The notes beneath the pieces are model-generated. The model was not told where the DNA came from. It made no database searches and saw only the letters and a program-made list of their open reading frames with translations. The translations under genes were made by a program, and so were the position numbers. From Herminiimonas sp. KBW02 (GTDB taxonomy: Bacteria; Pseudomonadota; Gammaproteobacteria; Burkholderiales; Burkholderiaceae_D): a DNA stretch of 64,000 nucleotides. The stretch is from NCBI RefSeq assembly GCF_003852535.1, contig NZ_QAJP01000010.1:108151-172150 (forward strand), written 5' to 3'. Of the stretch, positions 19,297 through 29,530 are shown in pieces; the stretch's first letter is position 1; each line of letters starts with the position of its first letter.

Positions 19297-20064
19297 CTAC
19301 AGACGATTCGCCAGCGCCACGTATTGTTCCAGCGGAATGGTTTCCGGGCGTGCCTGCGGATCAACACCGGCTTCCAGCAAATCACTTTCCACAAACATCC
19401 CGGCCAGGCAATTGCGTATCACTTTGCGGCGTTGCGAGAACGCTTTCAAAACGACTTGCTCCAGTTTGGCCTGGTCGCAAGGCAATGGATTCGGCAAAGG
19501 AATCATGCGCACGATCGCGGAATCAACCCGCGGCGGCGGATCAAACGCAGTTGGCGGCACCACGAACATCAACTCCATGTGATAACGCCATTGCAGCATG
19601 ACCGACAAACGGCCATAGGTTTTACTGCCAGGCTCCGCCACCATGCGCTCGACCACTTCCTTTTGCAACATGAAATGTTGGTCCTGCACATGCGGCGCCA
19701 TTTCAGCCAGATGGAATAACAGGGGGCTGGAAATGTTGTACGGCAAATTGCCGACAACACGCAACTTGCTGCCAGCAGGTACCGGAATGCTGGCGAAATC
19801 AAACTGCAGTGCATCAGCCGAATGAATAATCAGGCGCTTCGGATCGAAGCTTTTCTTTAACCGTTCGACCAGATCACGATCCAGCTCGACCACATGCATT
19901 TGTTCCACGCCATCCAGCAACAGCCGTGTCATCGCCGCCAGTCCGGGACCAATTTCGACCATCGTGTCCTGTGGCTGCGGATCGATCACGCGAATGATGT
20001 TGTACAGCACGGTGTCATCAGTCAGGAAGTTCTGACCAAAGCGCTTGCGGGGAATATGTTTCAT
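19297..20064 (-). CDS. rsmA: 16S rRNA (A1518/A1519-N6)-dimethyltransferase
   Basis: KsgA/RsmA dimethylates two adjacent adenosines in the 3' hairpin of 16S rRNA. The N-terminus RKRFGQNFLTD, the SAM-binding motif VEIGPGLAAMT and the catalytic NLPYNIS motif are all present. It is 255 residues. It belongs to the conserved lptD-surA-pdxA-rsmA order. Confidence 0.97.
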   Translation of the reverse strand: MKHIPRKRFGQNFLTDDTVLYNIIRVIDPQPQDTMVEIGPGLAAMTRLLLDGVEQMHVVELDRDLVERLKKSFDPKRLIIHSADALQFDFASIPVPAGSKLRVVGNLPYNISSPLLFHLAEMAPHVQDQHFMLQKEVVERMVAEPGSKTYGRLSVMLQWRYHMELMFVVPPTAFDPPPRVDSAIVRMIPLPNPLPCDQAKLEQVVLKAFSQRRKVIRNCLAGMFVESDLLEAGVDPQARPETIPLEQYVALANRL

Positions 20065-20116
20065 GAATTAAACGCTTCTGGCCAAAACGGAGTGGCCGGT
20101 TATTTCTATCAAACGT

Positions 20117-21151
20117 CTATAAGGACGAGCTACGCGTAGCAGCTGCCATTTGCGCCGCTATGCGCATGGCTTCCAGCATGCTGCCGTGATCGGCCTGCCC
20201 CAGTCCGGCAGCAGCCAGATCCAGTGCCGTACCGTGGTCTACCGAAGTACGTATCAGCGGCAAACCCAATGTGATATTTACACCCAGGCCAAAGCTGGCA
20301 TATTTCAGCACGGGCAAACCCTGGTCGTGATACATCGCGAGCACGCAATCTGCATCTTCCAGGTACTTTTGCTGGAACAGTGTGTCGGCCGGATACGGGC
20401 CACGCACATCAAAACCACGCGCCTGCGCCGCCTGCAATACCGGCGTAATGACGTCTATCTCTTCGCGCCCAAGGTAACCACCTTCACCCGCATGCGGATT
20501 CAGTCCGGTCACCAGTATGCGCGGTTGGGCAATACCAAATTTGTTTTGCAAATCTGCGTGCAGGATATCGAGGATGCCGGTCAGGCTCTCGATGGTAATC
20601 GCTGCGGCCACATCTTTTAACGCCAGGTGCGTCGTTGCCAGTGCCACGCGTAAAGGCTGTGGCGTGGCATTCGTAGCCAGCATCATGACGACTTGCGGAG
20701 TAGATGTTTTCTCGGCCAGATACTCGGTATGGCCGGTGAAGGGCACACCAGCATCGTTAATGGTGCTCTTTTGCAACGGCGCGGTAACGATGGCATCAAA
20801 CCAGCCTTGCTGCGCGCCGTCTATTGCAATATCCAGCGTTTGCAAGACGTAACGACCATTCTGCGCATCCAGCTTGCCGGGTACGACATGCGCGGCGAGC
20901 GGACAATCAATCACGACGATCTGATCACGCGGAAAATCCGGTATGCCGCTATTACGCACTGCCTGCAGCGAGAGTGCAGACAAGCGTATCGCAGGATTGA
21001 TGGCGGCGGCCGTCATCGCCAGGAAGGCGGCGTCGCCTATCAGTATGCTTTTTACATCGGCACGCAATTCCCATGCAGCCCTGATCGAAATTTCAGGGCC
21101 TATCCCGGCAGGCTCGCCACTTGTAATGGCGATGGTTGGTCGCTTACTCAC
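20117..21151 (-). CDS. pdxA: 4-hydroxythreonine-4-phosphate dehydrogenase
   Basis: An NAD-dependent enzyme of pyridoxal 5'-phosphate synthesis. It starts at a GTG (21149-21151) with [19 protein letters not shown]. It carries the metal-binding His in [11 protein letters not shown] and in [12 protein letters not shown], and the conserved [12 protein letters not shown] and DHGTALDLA segments. It is 344 residues. It sits between surA and rsmA with short gaps, consistent with one operon. Confidence 0.96.
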   Translation of the reverse strand: MSKRPTIAITSGEPAGIGPEISIRAAWELRADVKSILIGDAAFLAMTAAAINPAIRLSALSLQAVRNSGIPDFPRDQIVVIDCPLAAHVVPGKLDAQNGRYVLQTLDIAIDGAQQGWFDAIVTAPLQKSTINDAGVPFTGHTEYLAEKTSTPQVVMMLATNATPQPLRVALATTHLALKDVAAAITIESLTGILDILHADLQNKFGIAQPRILVTGLNPHAGEGGYLGREEIDVITPVLQAAQARGFDVRGPYPADTLFQQKYLEDADCVLAMYHDQGLPVLKYASFGLGVNITLGLPLIRTSVDHGTALDLAAAGLGQADHGSMLEAMRIAAQMAAATRSSSL

Positions 21152-21186
21152 AAGCTACTCACGGCATGGAAACAGCGAAATTGACA

Positions 21187-22599
21187 TTATTGTTGATCAT
21201 CCAGACGATATTCAACATAGGCGCGATCACGCACCTGACGCAACCAGTCCTGCGTTGCTTCTTCAACTTTTTGTTCACGTATGGCCTGGCGTGCAATCAT
21301 GCGTTGACGTTCTTGCGATACGTCGTCGCTCTTGCGCTCCGTCACCAGTATCAAATGATAACCAAACGGCGATTCTATCGGTTCGCTGACCTGGCCGATC
21401 GGCAAGGCATCCATTGCGCGTTCAAATTCAGGCACAGTATCGCCCGGATAAATCCAGCCCAGATCACCACCCTTGGCGGCGGAGAAGTCATTCGAATACA
21501 GTTTAGCCAATTCTTCAAAGGTCGCTGCCTTGTTATCCAGACGCTGTTTCAGTTCCAGCAGTTTGCGACGCGCCTCAGCCGCAGAAACAACCTGATTCAC
21601 CTTGATCAGGATATGGCTGGCGTGTGTTTGCTTCACAGCCGCTACTGCCGGCGCTGCAGCAGCACCCGCGCCACCATCTTGGGCGCGCAATACGCTTTGT
21701 GTGCGACGACCCAGCAACTTCAGAATATGGAAACCATTGCCACTTTTCACTATCGGTGCGATCTGACCATCCTGCAGGTTGGCCGTTGCATCAACGAATA
21801 ATTGCGGCAAGCGATCTGCGCTACGCCATCCCAGTTCACCACCGGTCAGGCCGTCAGTGCCATCGGAATAGGCGGTGGCCAGTTTGGTGAAATCAGCGCC
21901 AGCATTCAATTGCGCCACGACTTCATCAGCACGACGTTTGCTGTCTGCCAGTTGCTGTTGCGTTGCATTTTCCGGTACACGGATCAGGATCTGCGCAATA
22001 TGCAATTCCTGCGGCGCGGTTGCGGCTGGCGCATTGTGTGCAGCCATATAAGCATCGATTTCAGCATCCGATACCTGAACACGGTTATCTACTTCACGTT
22101 CGCGCAGACGCTGGATCGCCATCTCGTCACGGATTTCATTGCGGAATTTCGCGTACACCAGGCCATCTTCTTCCAGGCGCTTACGGAACTCAGGCATGCT
22201 CAATTTGTTTTGCTCAGCAATACGACCCATCGCCCGATCCAGCATGGTGTCATCTATCTTGATGCCGGTTTCCTTCGCCTGCTGCAATTGCGCACGTTCG
22301 ACGATCATACGTTCCAGCAATTGCCGTTGCAACTGGTCACGCGGTGGCAAATTGCCGCCCTGGCTTTGCAAGCGGGCCTCGATCATTTTGTAACGCTCGA
22401 GGAAATCGTAACGCGTGATAACTTCGTTGTTCACCACCACGATGATGGCATCGGCCAGACGCGGTTGCGCTGCTGCGGCGGCCTGTCCTTGCGCCTGCAC
22501 ACTGGCCATCACGCCGCAAGTCAAACCCAGCAAAGCCAACGCATGCTTCGCATGTTGAAACGATTTTTGAATAGTAAACATAGGACGGATATGACTCAT
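21187..22599 (-). CDS. surA: Periplasmic chaperone and peptidyl-prolyl isomerase SurA
   Basis: A periplasmic folding factor for outer-membrane beta-barrel proteins. A signal peptide spans the N-terminus (ALALLGLTCGVMASVQAQG), followed by a SurA N-domain (residues ~45-165) beginning ADAIIVVVNNEVITRYDF. Two parvulin PPIase domains follow (~195-300 and ~325-430), the second containing GDLGWIYPGDTVPEFERAM. It is 470 residues. Met7 at 22581 is an alternative start giving a shorter signal peptide. It is followed by pdxA and preceded by lptD, its best-known client. Confidence 0.96.
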   Translation of the reverse strand: MSHIRPMFTIQKSFQHAKHALALLGLTCGVMASVQAQGQAAAAAQPRLADAIIVVVNNEVITRYDFLERYKMIEARLQSQGGNLPPRDQLQRQLLERMIVERAQLQQAKETGIKIDDTMLDRAMGRIAEQNKLSMPEFRKRLEEDGLVYAKFRNEIRDEMAIQRLREREVDNRVQVSDAEIDAYMAAHNAPAATAPQELHIAQILIRVPENATQQQLADSKRRADEVVAQLNAGADFTKLATAYSDGTDGLTGGELGWRSADRLPQLFVDATANLQDGQIAPIVKSGNGFHILKLLGRRTQSVLRAQDGGAGAAAAPAVAAVKQTHASHILIKVNQVVSAAEARRKLLELKQRLDNKAATFEELAKLYSNDFSAAKGGDLGWIYPGDTVPEFERAMDALPIGQVSEPIESPFGYHLILVTERKSDDVSQERQRMIARQAIREQKVEEATQDWLRQVRDRAYVEYRLDDQQ

Positions 22600-22622
22600 G
22601 ATTTAACTTAGTATTTCGCTTC

Positions 22623-24881
22623 TTAGTAACTGCTACGGTTGGGATTAGTTCCCAATTCCTGATATCCAGGAATGCTGGTACGCAAGGCTTGCAGTGGATC
22701 GGAACCCAACCTGGTCAAACCACTCAACTCAAGCTGGAAAAAGAGGGTCGATGTCGACTTGCCGGTTGCCGTCGGAATACGTTGTGCGACGACACGGAAA
22801 ATCCAGCAATCAGCCTTGTATTCAAGCCCCATCAAGCCTTCGGACAAACCACGCGAAGGTGGTGCCGTCAACGGCGCGAAACCAGGACGATTCGCATAAT
22901 CGTTCGGCAAGGAATAATTCAAACGTCCGACGCCATACCAACGGTCTGCTATCGGCCATTGTCCCGATACGTCAATCTGACGCAAGGCATTCGGTACGTC
23001 GACACGATAAGTCAGGTTCAACACTTTCTTCGGCTCAGGCCGCCAGCTCAAACCGGCATTACCACGGATAACCGAATTTTGATTCGCACTATATTGCACA
23101 TTACCTTCGGTCCGCAGCGCATTGGAAATCTGCAAGGTGCCGGACGCCAGCCAGTCCGGTTTGCTTTTACCCGTAGTCGGCGTTGTCAGTGCGACACGTT
23201 GTTCATCAAAGTAGACCCTTTGAGCCAGCGCGACACGCAAACGTTCAGTCCCGCTTTCCTCGATGTAACGTGAGACCATCGCTGCGGTCAACTGGTTCGA
23301 ATCGCTGATCCGGTCATTCCCGATAAAGCGGTTTTCACTGAAAATTTGCGCAAAACTCAAATCCGCAACCGCGCTGTCAAAGATAGGAAACTTGCTTTGA
23401 TCGCGGTAAGGTGTTTTGACGTAGAACAACCGCGGTTCCAGGGTTTGCGTCATGGCCGAGCCAAAGAAGCTGGCTTCCCGCTCAAACACCAATCCGCTAT
23501 CCAGCGAGAAAGTAGGCAAGGCACGGTTATATGTCGAGCTGACATTGGTATTCGGATCCTGCACGCTATAGGCCGCTGCATTCAGCGAAACCTTGGGCGT
23601 AATAAAGTAACTAGGACGTACGATCGGATACGAAATACTAGGATTCACGACATAACGTTCGCCGCGTACCATGGTCGGATGCCAGAAGCGAGTAGCTTCC
23701 AGATTCGCGGTCCAGTCGAAACCATTCACGTCCTGGCGCGCCGCACTCAAGGTGAATTGCGGCAAACGATCATACGGACGTGTAATCGGTGCAGCCGGAT
23801 CTTGCAAGACCTGGTAATTCGACGCACGTGCGGTGGCGGTCCAGAAATTACCTGCATAGGTAAAGTTCAGATCGCGTAGCAACAAACGCTGGGTACTGAT
23901 AGACAAATTCCGCGAAAAATCGCTGGGGTAGTTGTTATCCGACGCCGCGTTAATGTTCCAGTTCATCGTCGTCTCAGGACTGAACTTTTGTGCATGTACC
24001 GAAGCGATGGACCAGCGATTGGTCTTGGTCTGCGTATCGTTCGGCAGGAACTCGGCTTTGGTCTCACCCGCGTAGGTGCTGTCCATATAGCGCGCATCTG
24101 CACCCAGCATCATGCCGCGACGGGCGATATAGCGGGGCGTCAAGGTCAGATCGCGGTTCGGTGCGATATTGAAATAATACGGCACCGAAACTTCGAAACC
24201 ACCGGTACTGGTCGTACCCTGGGTCGGCGCGAGGAAACCTGATTTACGCGCAGCAGACAAAGGGAAGGACATCGACAGTGCACCGATGATAGGTACACCC
24301 TTGAAGTAAATGACCGGCGCTTCGGCATTACCGACTTCACGTCCGGTATCCAGTTTCAGACTACTGGCCTTCAGGTACCAGTCCGGATTCGGACCTTCAC
24401 AAGTACTGTAAGTACCGTCGGTAATCAGCGCGCGGTCATCGGATTCGAAATCTATACGCTCTGCCCTGCCCTGGCCATTGCTTTCCAGCATATGGTAGGT
24501 CGGATTCGTGACATAACCGACACCGGAATCCATCTTCAACCGCATCTTGTCGCCGGTATAACGGTCGCCAAAACGCGTCATACGTATGTTGCCGCTTAAC
24601 TCGACTTCATCCTCTGCCGCCCAGTATGTCGCATGATCGGAATTGACCGTGGTTTCACCACGGATAATTTCCACATCCCGCTCCAGCACCAGCTCCCGAT
24701 CCGGACGCCCGGTCATCTGCTCCGAGCTGATCCGCGTTGTTTCTTCCTCGCGATCTTCCGCCTTGGCAGGCTTGCCATTCGTTTGGGCGGTAGCCAGGGA
24801 CGGCGCGGAAACCGCCGCTATCACTGCGACCACAGTTGTGAACAAACGTTGAGGACGGCGTAAAGGGAAAGGCCAGGTCAT
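22623..24881 (-). CDS. lptD: LPS-assembly protein LptD
   Basis: The outer-membrane beta-barrel that inserts lipopolysaccharide into the outer leaflet. A signal peptide (residues 1 to ~32) is followed by an OstA-like periplasmic domain (~55-190), with DREEETTRISSEQMTGRPD at its start and repeated beta-jellyroll segments. The barrel domain fills ~240-752 and includes ALSMSFPLSAARKSGFLAP. A single Cys pair (YSTCEGPN and YKADCWIFR) could form the expected disulphide. It is 752 residues, divergent from amgK. Confidence 0.95.
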   Translation of the reverse strand: MTWPFPLRRPQRLFTTVVAVIAAVSAPSLATAQTNGKPAKAEDREEETTRISSEQMTGRPDRELVLERDVEIIRGETTVNSDHATYWAAEDEVELSGNIRMTRFGDRYTGDKMRLKMDSGVGYVTNPTYHMLESNGQGRAERIDFESDDRALITDGTYSTCEGPNPDWYLKASSLKLDTGREVGNAEAPVIYFKGVPIIGALSMSFPLSAARKSGFLAPTQGTTSTGGFEVSVPYYFNIAPNRDLTLTPRYIARRGMMLGADARYMDSTYAGETKAEFLPNDTQTKTNRWSIASVHAQKFSPETTMNWNINAASDNNYPSDFSRNLSISTQRLLLRDLNFTYAGNFWTATARASNYQVLQDPAAPITRPYDRLPQFTLSAARQDVNGFDWTANLEATRFWHPTMVRGERYVVNPSISYPIVRPSYFITPKVSLNAAAYSVQDPNTNVSSTYNRALPTFSLDSGLVFEREASFFGSAMTQTLEPRLFYVKTPYRDQSKFPIFDSAVADLSFAQIFSENRFIGNDRISDSNQLTAAMVSRYIEESGTERLRVALAQRVYFDEQRVALTTPTTGKSKPDWLASGTLQISNALRTEGNVQYSANQNSVIRGNAGLSWRPEPKKVLNLTYRVDVPNALRQIDVSGQWPIADRWYGVGRLNYSLPNDYANRPGFAPLTAPPSRGLSEGLMGLEYKADCWIFRVVAQRIPTATGKSTSTLFFQLELSGLTRLGSDPLQALRTSIPGYQELGTNPNRSSY

Positions 24882-24982
24882 GAAAATATAGTTTTGAGTA
24901 CCATCGCTGGCGATTTTTCGAATTTAATCCCTTATTATATGGGAACTCACCGCCCATCAACCGGATTACCTAGGCTTGCTTC

Positions 24983-26020
24983 ATGTCTTTATATACAACA
25001 CCCGCCTCCGCTGACGACCTGCGTCTGCCGGAACTGAACAAATGGCTCGCCTCCTTACCTGCCCCTGCCCTTAAACTGGACTCACTGCGCCCGGCTTCCT
25101 CCGATGCAAGTTTTCGCCGCTATTTCCGTATCGACGGGGCAGACGGCGCTACCTTTATCGTCATGGACGCCCCGCCGCCACAGGAAGATGTGCGGCCGTT
25201 TATCCATGTAGCCGGGGTTTTTGGCGAAACCGGCGTCTCGGTGCCCGCCATTCTGGCACAAGACATAGAACAAGGCTTCCTGCTGCTGAGTGACCTCGGT
25301 TCTACCACCTATTTGCAATTATTGACGCCAGACAATGCTCATAAGCTATACATCGATGCAATAGACGCGCTGGTCCACCTGCAAATCCATAGCAAACCAG
25401 CCGTTTTACCCGAATATGACCGCACCCTGCTGCTGCGCGAATTGATGCTGTTCCCGGAATGGTATGTCGGCAAGCATCTGGGCCTGAGCATGACCGAAAA
25501 GCAAACTGCGACGCTGAACCAGGTCTTTGAACTGCTGCTGGCGAATAACCTGGCGCAGGCACAAGTCTATGTGCACAGGGACTATCACTCGCGTAACCTG
25601 ATGGTACTGTCGCAAGGTAATCCCGGCATCCTCGATTTCCAGGATGCGGTATTCGGCCCTATCACCTACGATCTGGCGTCACTGCTGCGTGATGCCTACA
25701 TACAGTGGGATGAGGAAATCGTACTGGACTGGGCAATACGTTACTGGGAACGCGCCAAACGCGCCGGCCTGCCTGTTAATCCCGATATCGATGCCTTCTA
25801 TCGCGATTTCGAATTCATGGGCTTGCAACGCCACCTCAAAATACTCGGTATTTTTGCCCGCCTGTATCACCGTGACGGCAAAGACGCCTACCTCAAAGAC
25901 CTGCCGCTGGTGATGGAATACACACGCAAGGTTGCCTACCGTTACAAGGAGCTGGCGCCGTTGGTGAAATTGCTGGATGAGCTGGAAGACAAAGCGCCGC
26001 AAGTCGGCTATACCTTCTGA
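24983..26020 (+). CDS. amgK: Anomeric MurNAc/GlcNAc kinase (AmgK-like phosphotransferase)
   Basis: A cytoplasmic aminoglycoside-phosphotransferase-fold kinase. In Pseudomonas, AmgK phosphorylates C1 of N-acetylmuramic acid in cell-wall recycling. The catalytic loop is VHRDYHSRNLM (residues ~200) and the metal motif is LDFQDAVFGPITYDL. It is 345 residues. The nucleotidyltransferase directly downstream is the matching murU, and this pairing is the main reason for the specific name. Divergent from lptD over a 101-bp gap that must hold both promoters. Confidence 0.87.
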   Translation: MSLYTTPASADDLRLPELNKWLASLPAPALKLDSLRPASSDASFRRYFRIDGADGATFIVMDAPPPQEDVRPFIHVAGVFGETGVSVPAILAQDIEQGFLLLSDLGSTTYLQLLTPDNAHKLYIDAIDALVHLQIHSKPAVLPEYDRTLLLRELMLFPEWYVGKHLGLSMTEKQTATLNQVFELLLANNLAQAQVYVHRDYHSRNLMVLSQGNPGILDFQDAVFGPITYDLASLLRDAYIQWDEEIVLDWAIRYWERAKRAGLPVNPDIDAFYRDFEFMGLQRHLKILGIFARLYHRDGKDAYLKDLPLVMEYTRKVAYRYKELAPLVKLLDELEDKAPQVGYTF

Positions 26021-26117
26021 GTATCCTTCCGAATTCCAGGCATCAAGTACCCCCGGCCTGCCGCCACCCCCGGCGATGCAGGCTGCATTCAGAACCTATT
26101 AGCGAAATGCGAACACC

Positions 26118-26834
26118 ATGAAAGCGATGATATTCGCAGCCGGGCGCGGCGAGAGAATGCGCCCCCTCACCGACACTTGCCCCAAACCATTGCTGACAGT
26201 ACGCGGACGCCCGCTCATCGTCTGGCACATCCTGAACCTGGTGCGCGCCGGCATCACGGATATCGTGATCAACCATGCGCATCTGGGTAATCTGATAGAA
26301 GACACCCTCGGCAACGGTGAAAAGTTCGGTGCAAAAATCAGCTACTCGGCTGAAGAGACAGCACTGGAAACCGCAGGTGGCATTGCCAAAGCACGCCACC
26401 TGCTGGGCGACGAACCTTTCCTCGCCCTTGCAGCCGACATCTACTGCCCCCATTTCAATTTTGAACAAGTGAAAAACGTGCTCGAAGACAGCGATGTCTG
26501 GGGCAACCCCTACCCGCTTGATCAACGCGATGTAGCATGGCTGTATCTGGTAAAAAATCCGGCACATCATCCGCAAGGTGATTTCGCGCTGCACAGCTTT
26601 TCAGTTGCTAACGAAGGTGAGCCCAGGCTGACCTTCTCCGGCATAGGCGTGTATCGCCCGTCGATGTTTGACTCGATCACATCCGGCGAATCGGCCAAGC
26701 TGGTAACGCTGCTGCGAGAATACGCGACACGCGGCCAAATCGGTGGCGAACTGTATCGCGGCGACTGGACTGATGTCGGCACTGTAGAACGATTGGCAGA
26801 ACTGAATGCACCTTTGACAGGACATTACAAATGA
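26118..26834 (+). CDS. murU: N-acetylmuramate alpha-1-phosphate uridylyltransferase
   Basis: A cytoplasmic sugar-1-phosphate nucleotidyltransferase that completes the fosfomycin-bypass recycling route to UDP-MurNAc. It begins MKAMIFAAGRGERMRPLTD, with the nucleotide-binding glycine-rich loop and the catalytic Lys in CPKPLLTV. It has AETALETAGGIAKA and the late GDWTDVGTVERL segment. It is 238 residues. The stop codon overlaps the pepP start (ATGA at 26831), so the genes are translationally coupled. Confidence 0.9.
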   Translation: MKAMIFAAGRGERMRPLTDTCPKPLLTVRGRPLIVWHILNLVRAGITDIVINHAHLGNLIEDTLGNGEKFGAKISYSAEETALETAGGIAKARHLLGDEPFLALAADIYCPHFNFEQVKNVLEDSDVWGNPYPLDQRDVAWLYLVKNPAHHPQGDFALHSFSVANEGEPRLTFSGIGVYRPSMFDSITSGESAKLVTLLREYATRGQIGGELYRGDWTDVGTVERLAELNAPLTGHYK

Positions 26835-28162
26835 AACCCTATAGCGACAGACGCGCATCACTGATTGCACAAATGCAGGCCAGGGGCGGTGGCATTGCGA
26901 TCATTCCGACTGCACCGGAAGTCATGCGCAATCGTGATGCCGACTATCCGTATCGCCATGACAGTTACTTTTATTATTTGTCTGGTTTCACTGAACCTGA
27001 AGCCGTCATCGTCCTGGTCGCTGGGGCAAAGAATCAGACGATATTGTTCTGTCGCGAAAAGAATATGGAACGCGAAATCTGGGATGGCTTCCGTTATGGC
27101 CCGGATGTCGCGCGCAGCACCTTTGGTTTCGATGCGGCCTATCCAATAGAAGCGCTGGACAGTGAACTGCCAAAGCTGATGGCGAATGCCCCGGCTCTGT
27201 TCTATGCACTCGGCAGCGACAACAAACTGGATACGCAAGTACAAGGCTGGCTGCAAAGCGTACGTGGACAAGCGCGCGCCGGTGTCACACCGCCAAACGC
27301 CGCCTACGACATTCATGTTCTGCTGGATGAAATGCGCCTGATCAAGGATGCAAACGAAATCGACATCATGCAACGTTCGGCCGATATCGCCGCCGCCGCG
27401 CATAGACGTGCGATGCGCATCGCGCGCCCTGGTTTGCGTGAATATCATCTGGAAGCAGAAATCCTGCATGAGTTCCGCAACAACGGCTCGCAATTCCCTG
27501 CATACGGCTCCATCGTCGCTACCGGTGCCAATGCATGTGTGCTGCATTACCGCGCCAGTGACGCAGAATTAAAAGATGGCGACCTGGTCTTAATAGATGC
27601 TGGTTGCGAACTCGATAGCTACGCATCCGACATCACACGTACTTTCCCGGCCAACGGAAAATTCTCCGGTCCGCAAAAAGAGTTATATGAAATCGTGCTG
27701 GCCTCGCAAGATGCTGCATTTGCAGAAACGCGTCCCGGAAAACGCTTCATGGATGGCCACGACGCAGCGGTTAAAGTGCTGGCACAAGGCATGCTCGATA
27801 CCGGCCTGCTAGACCGCAACAAAGTCGGCTCACTCGATGATGTGATTGCCAGTCGTGCCTATAGCCAGTTCTACATGCATCGCACCGGCCATTGGCTAGG
27901 CATGGATGTACATGATGTAGGCGAGTACCGCGATGCCGCCCCCAATGGCGCAGACAAACCATGGCGCACCTTGCAGGCCGGCATGGTGCTCACCGTAGAG
28001 CCGGGTATTTATGTACGCCCTGCTGAAGGTGTGCCGGAAAAATACTGGAACATAGGCATACGGATAGAAGACGATGCGCTGGTCACCGCGAATGGCTCGC
28101 ACATCCTGAGTGCCGCCGCACCAAAAACCGTGGCGGATATTGAAGCCCTGATGAAGCACTGA
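26831..28162 (+). CDS. pepP: Xaa-Pro aminopeptidase
   Basis: A cytoplasmic dinuclear-manganese peptidase that removes the residue before proline. It is 443 residues, close to E. coli PepP. The N-terminal domain (~1-170) starts MKPYSDRRASLIAQM. The pita-bread domain carries the metal ligands in DAGCELDSYASDITRTFP, GHWLGMDVHD, VEPGIYV and IRIEDDALV. It overlaps murU by four bases and is followed after 10 bp by a ubiquinone-hydroxylase gene, an arrangement common in proteobacteria (pepP-ubiH). Confidence 0.96.
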   Translation: MKPYSDRRASLIAQMQARGGGIAIIPTAPEVMRNRDADYPYRHDSYFYYLSGFTEPEAVIVLVAGAKNQTILFCREKNMEREIWDGFRYGPDVARSTFGFDAAYPIEALDSELPKLMANAPALFYALGSDNKLDTQVQGWLQSVRGQARAGVTPPNAAYDIHVLLDEMRLIKDANEIDIMQRSADIAAAAHRRAMRIARPGLREYHLEAEILHEFRNNGSQFPAYGSIVATGANACVLHYRASDAELKDGDLVLIDAGCELDSYASDITRTFPANGKFSGPQKELYEIVLASQDAAFAETRPGKRFMDGHDAAVKVLAQGMLDTGLLDRNKVGSLDDVIASRAYSQFYMHRTGHWLGMDVHDVGEYRDAAPNGADKPWRTLQAGMVLTVEPGIYVRPAEGVPEKYWNIGIRIEDDALVTANGSHILSAAAPKTVADIEALMKH

Positions 28163-28172
28163 TCCGATCTAC

Positions 28173-29312
28173 ATGCAGACTGATTTTGACATTGCCATTT
28201 GCGGTGCCGGTCCGGTCGGGCTGGCGCTTGCCGCATTGCTGGTCAGACATGGCAAGCAAGCCGACAGAATTGCACTGATAGATGCCAAAAGCTTGGAACA
28301 AAGCGCGCAAGATCCTCGTTCCATCGCACTGTCCTATGGCAGCCAGCAGTTGCTGGAAAAAATAGGTGCGTGGCCGCTTGCCGCTACTGCCATCCATCAG
28401 ATTCACGTTTCACGACGTGCGCATTTTGGCCGCACTCTAATCGACAGAAGCGAGTACGCGTTACCTGCACTCGGACACGTCACACGGTATGGCGCCATCG
28501 TCTCCGCCCTGAACGCGCGCGTAGCAACAACAACCGTCAACATGATACGGCCGCAAACCGTCAGCAGCATCAGCGAAAGCGACGACATGGTTACACTCAA
28601 CTTTGCCGAACATGCACCGCTGTCCGCACAACTGGTAGTACAAGCTGAAGGCGGCATCTACAACGAGCAAACAAAAAAAACCTTGCATCGCGATTACGAG
28701 CAAACGGCTATCGTTGCACATGTCAACGTCGATGCTGTGATCGCACATCGTGCCTATGAACGGTTCACCGATGAGGGCCCGCTCGCGCTATTGCCGCAGG
28801 AAGACGGTTATGCATTGGTATGGTGTGTACGACCGAAAACTGCCGAACATTTGCTGGCTTTGTCAGATCGCGCCTTCCTGCAAGAGCTGGGGGCTGCCTT
28901 CGGCACGCGCCTGGGAAATTTCACCGCCTGCAGCAAACGCAATGCATTCCCACTCGGCCTGAATGCAAAGCCGGATACGTCAGAGCGTCTGATCGCCATT
29001 GGAAATGCGGCCCAGACTTTACACCCGGTCGCAGGCCAGGGGCTGAACCTCGGCTTGCGCGACGCAACTGTATTGGCGCAATTGCTGGGCACACATGCAG
29101 TACCAGAAGCCTTGCAAAAATTTGCCGAAAAACGTCGCACTGACCGCAACACCACCATCCACCTGACGGATCTCATGGCCAGGGTTTTTGCCGACAACGC
29201 GCGCGGCATCGTATCGCAAACCCTGCTGGGTATTTCGCTAGGCGTAGTTGATGGATTCCAGCCGGCCAAGAAATTCCTGGCCGAGCAAATGATGTTCGGA
29301 CGCCGCCCGTAA
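28173..29312 (+). CDS. UbiH/UbiF-family FAD monooxygenase
   Basis: A membrane-associated flavoprotein hydroxylase of ubiquinone synthesis. The FAD dinucleotide motif is ICGAGPVGLALAALL and the second FAD motif is HPVAGQGLNLGLRD (residues ~290). It is 379 residues. Position after pepP favours a UbiH role (2-octaprenyl-6-methoxyphenol hydroxylation), but family members differ in ring position and cannot be separated by eye. Confidence 0.9.
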   Translation: MQTDFDIAICGAGPVGLALAALLVRHGKQADRIALIDAKSLEQSAQDPRSIALSYGSQQLLEKIGAWPLAATAIHQIHVSRRAHFGRTLIDRSEYALPALGHVTRYGAIVSALNARVATTTVNMIRPQTVSSISESDDMVTLNFAEHAPLSAQLVVQAEGGIYNEQTKKTLHRDYEQTAIVAHVNVDAVIAHRAYERFTDEGPLALLPQEDGYALVWCVRPKTAEHLLALSDRAFLQELGAAFGTRLGNFTACSKRNAFPLGLNAKPDTSERLIAIGNAAQTLHPVAGQGLNLGLRDATVLAQLLGTHAVPEALQKFAEKRRTDRNTTIHLTDLMARVFADNARGIVSQTLLGISLGVVDGFQPAKKFLAEQMMFGRRP

Positions 29313-29530
29313 GCGCGCAAACATGATCGTGTCATCACTCTGCAATCCGGATGAACGACAATGAAGCGAAGGGCAAGTGACAGATGTTATCAAGTAGTAC
29401 ATATTACGACGCTATCGGCTCTGTACTGGGCATGTAATTTGCATTGTTGAAGTCATCATATTCCCTGACACACCCATCCAAAATGCGAGTCGAATTGCAA
29501 AAAGTGCGATCTCTCCTTAAAATGCTGGAA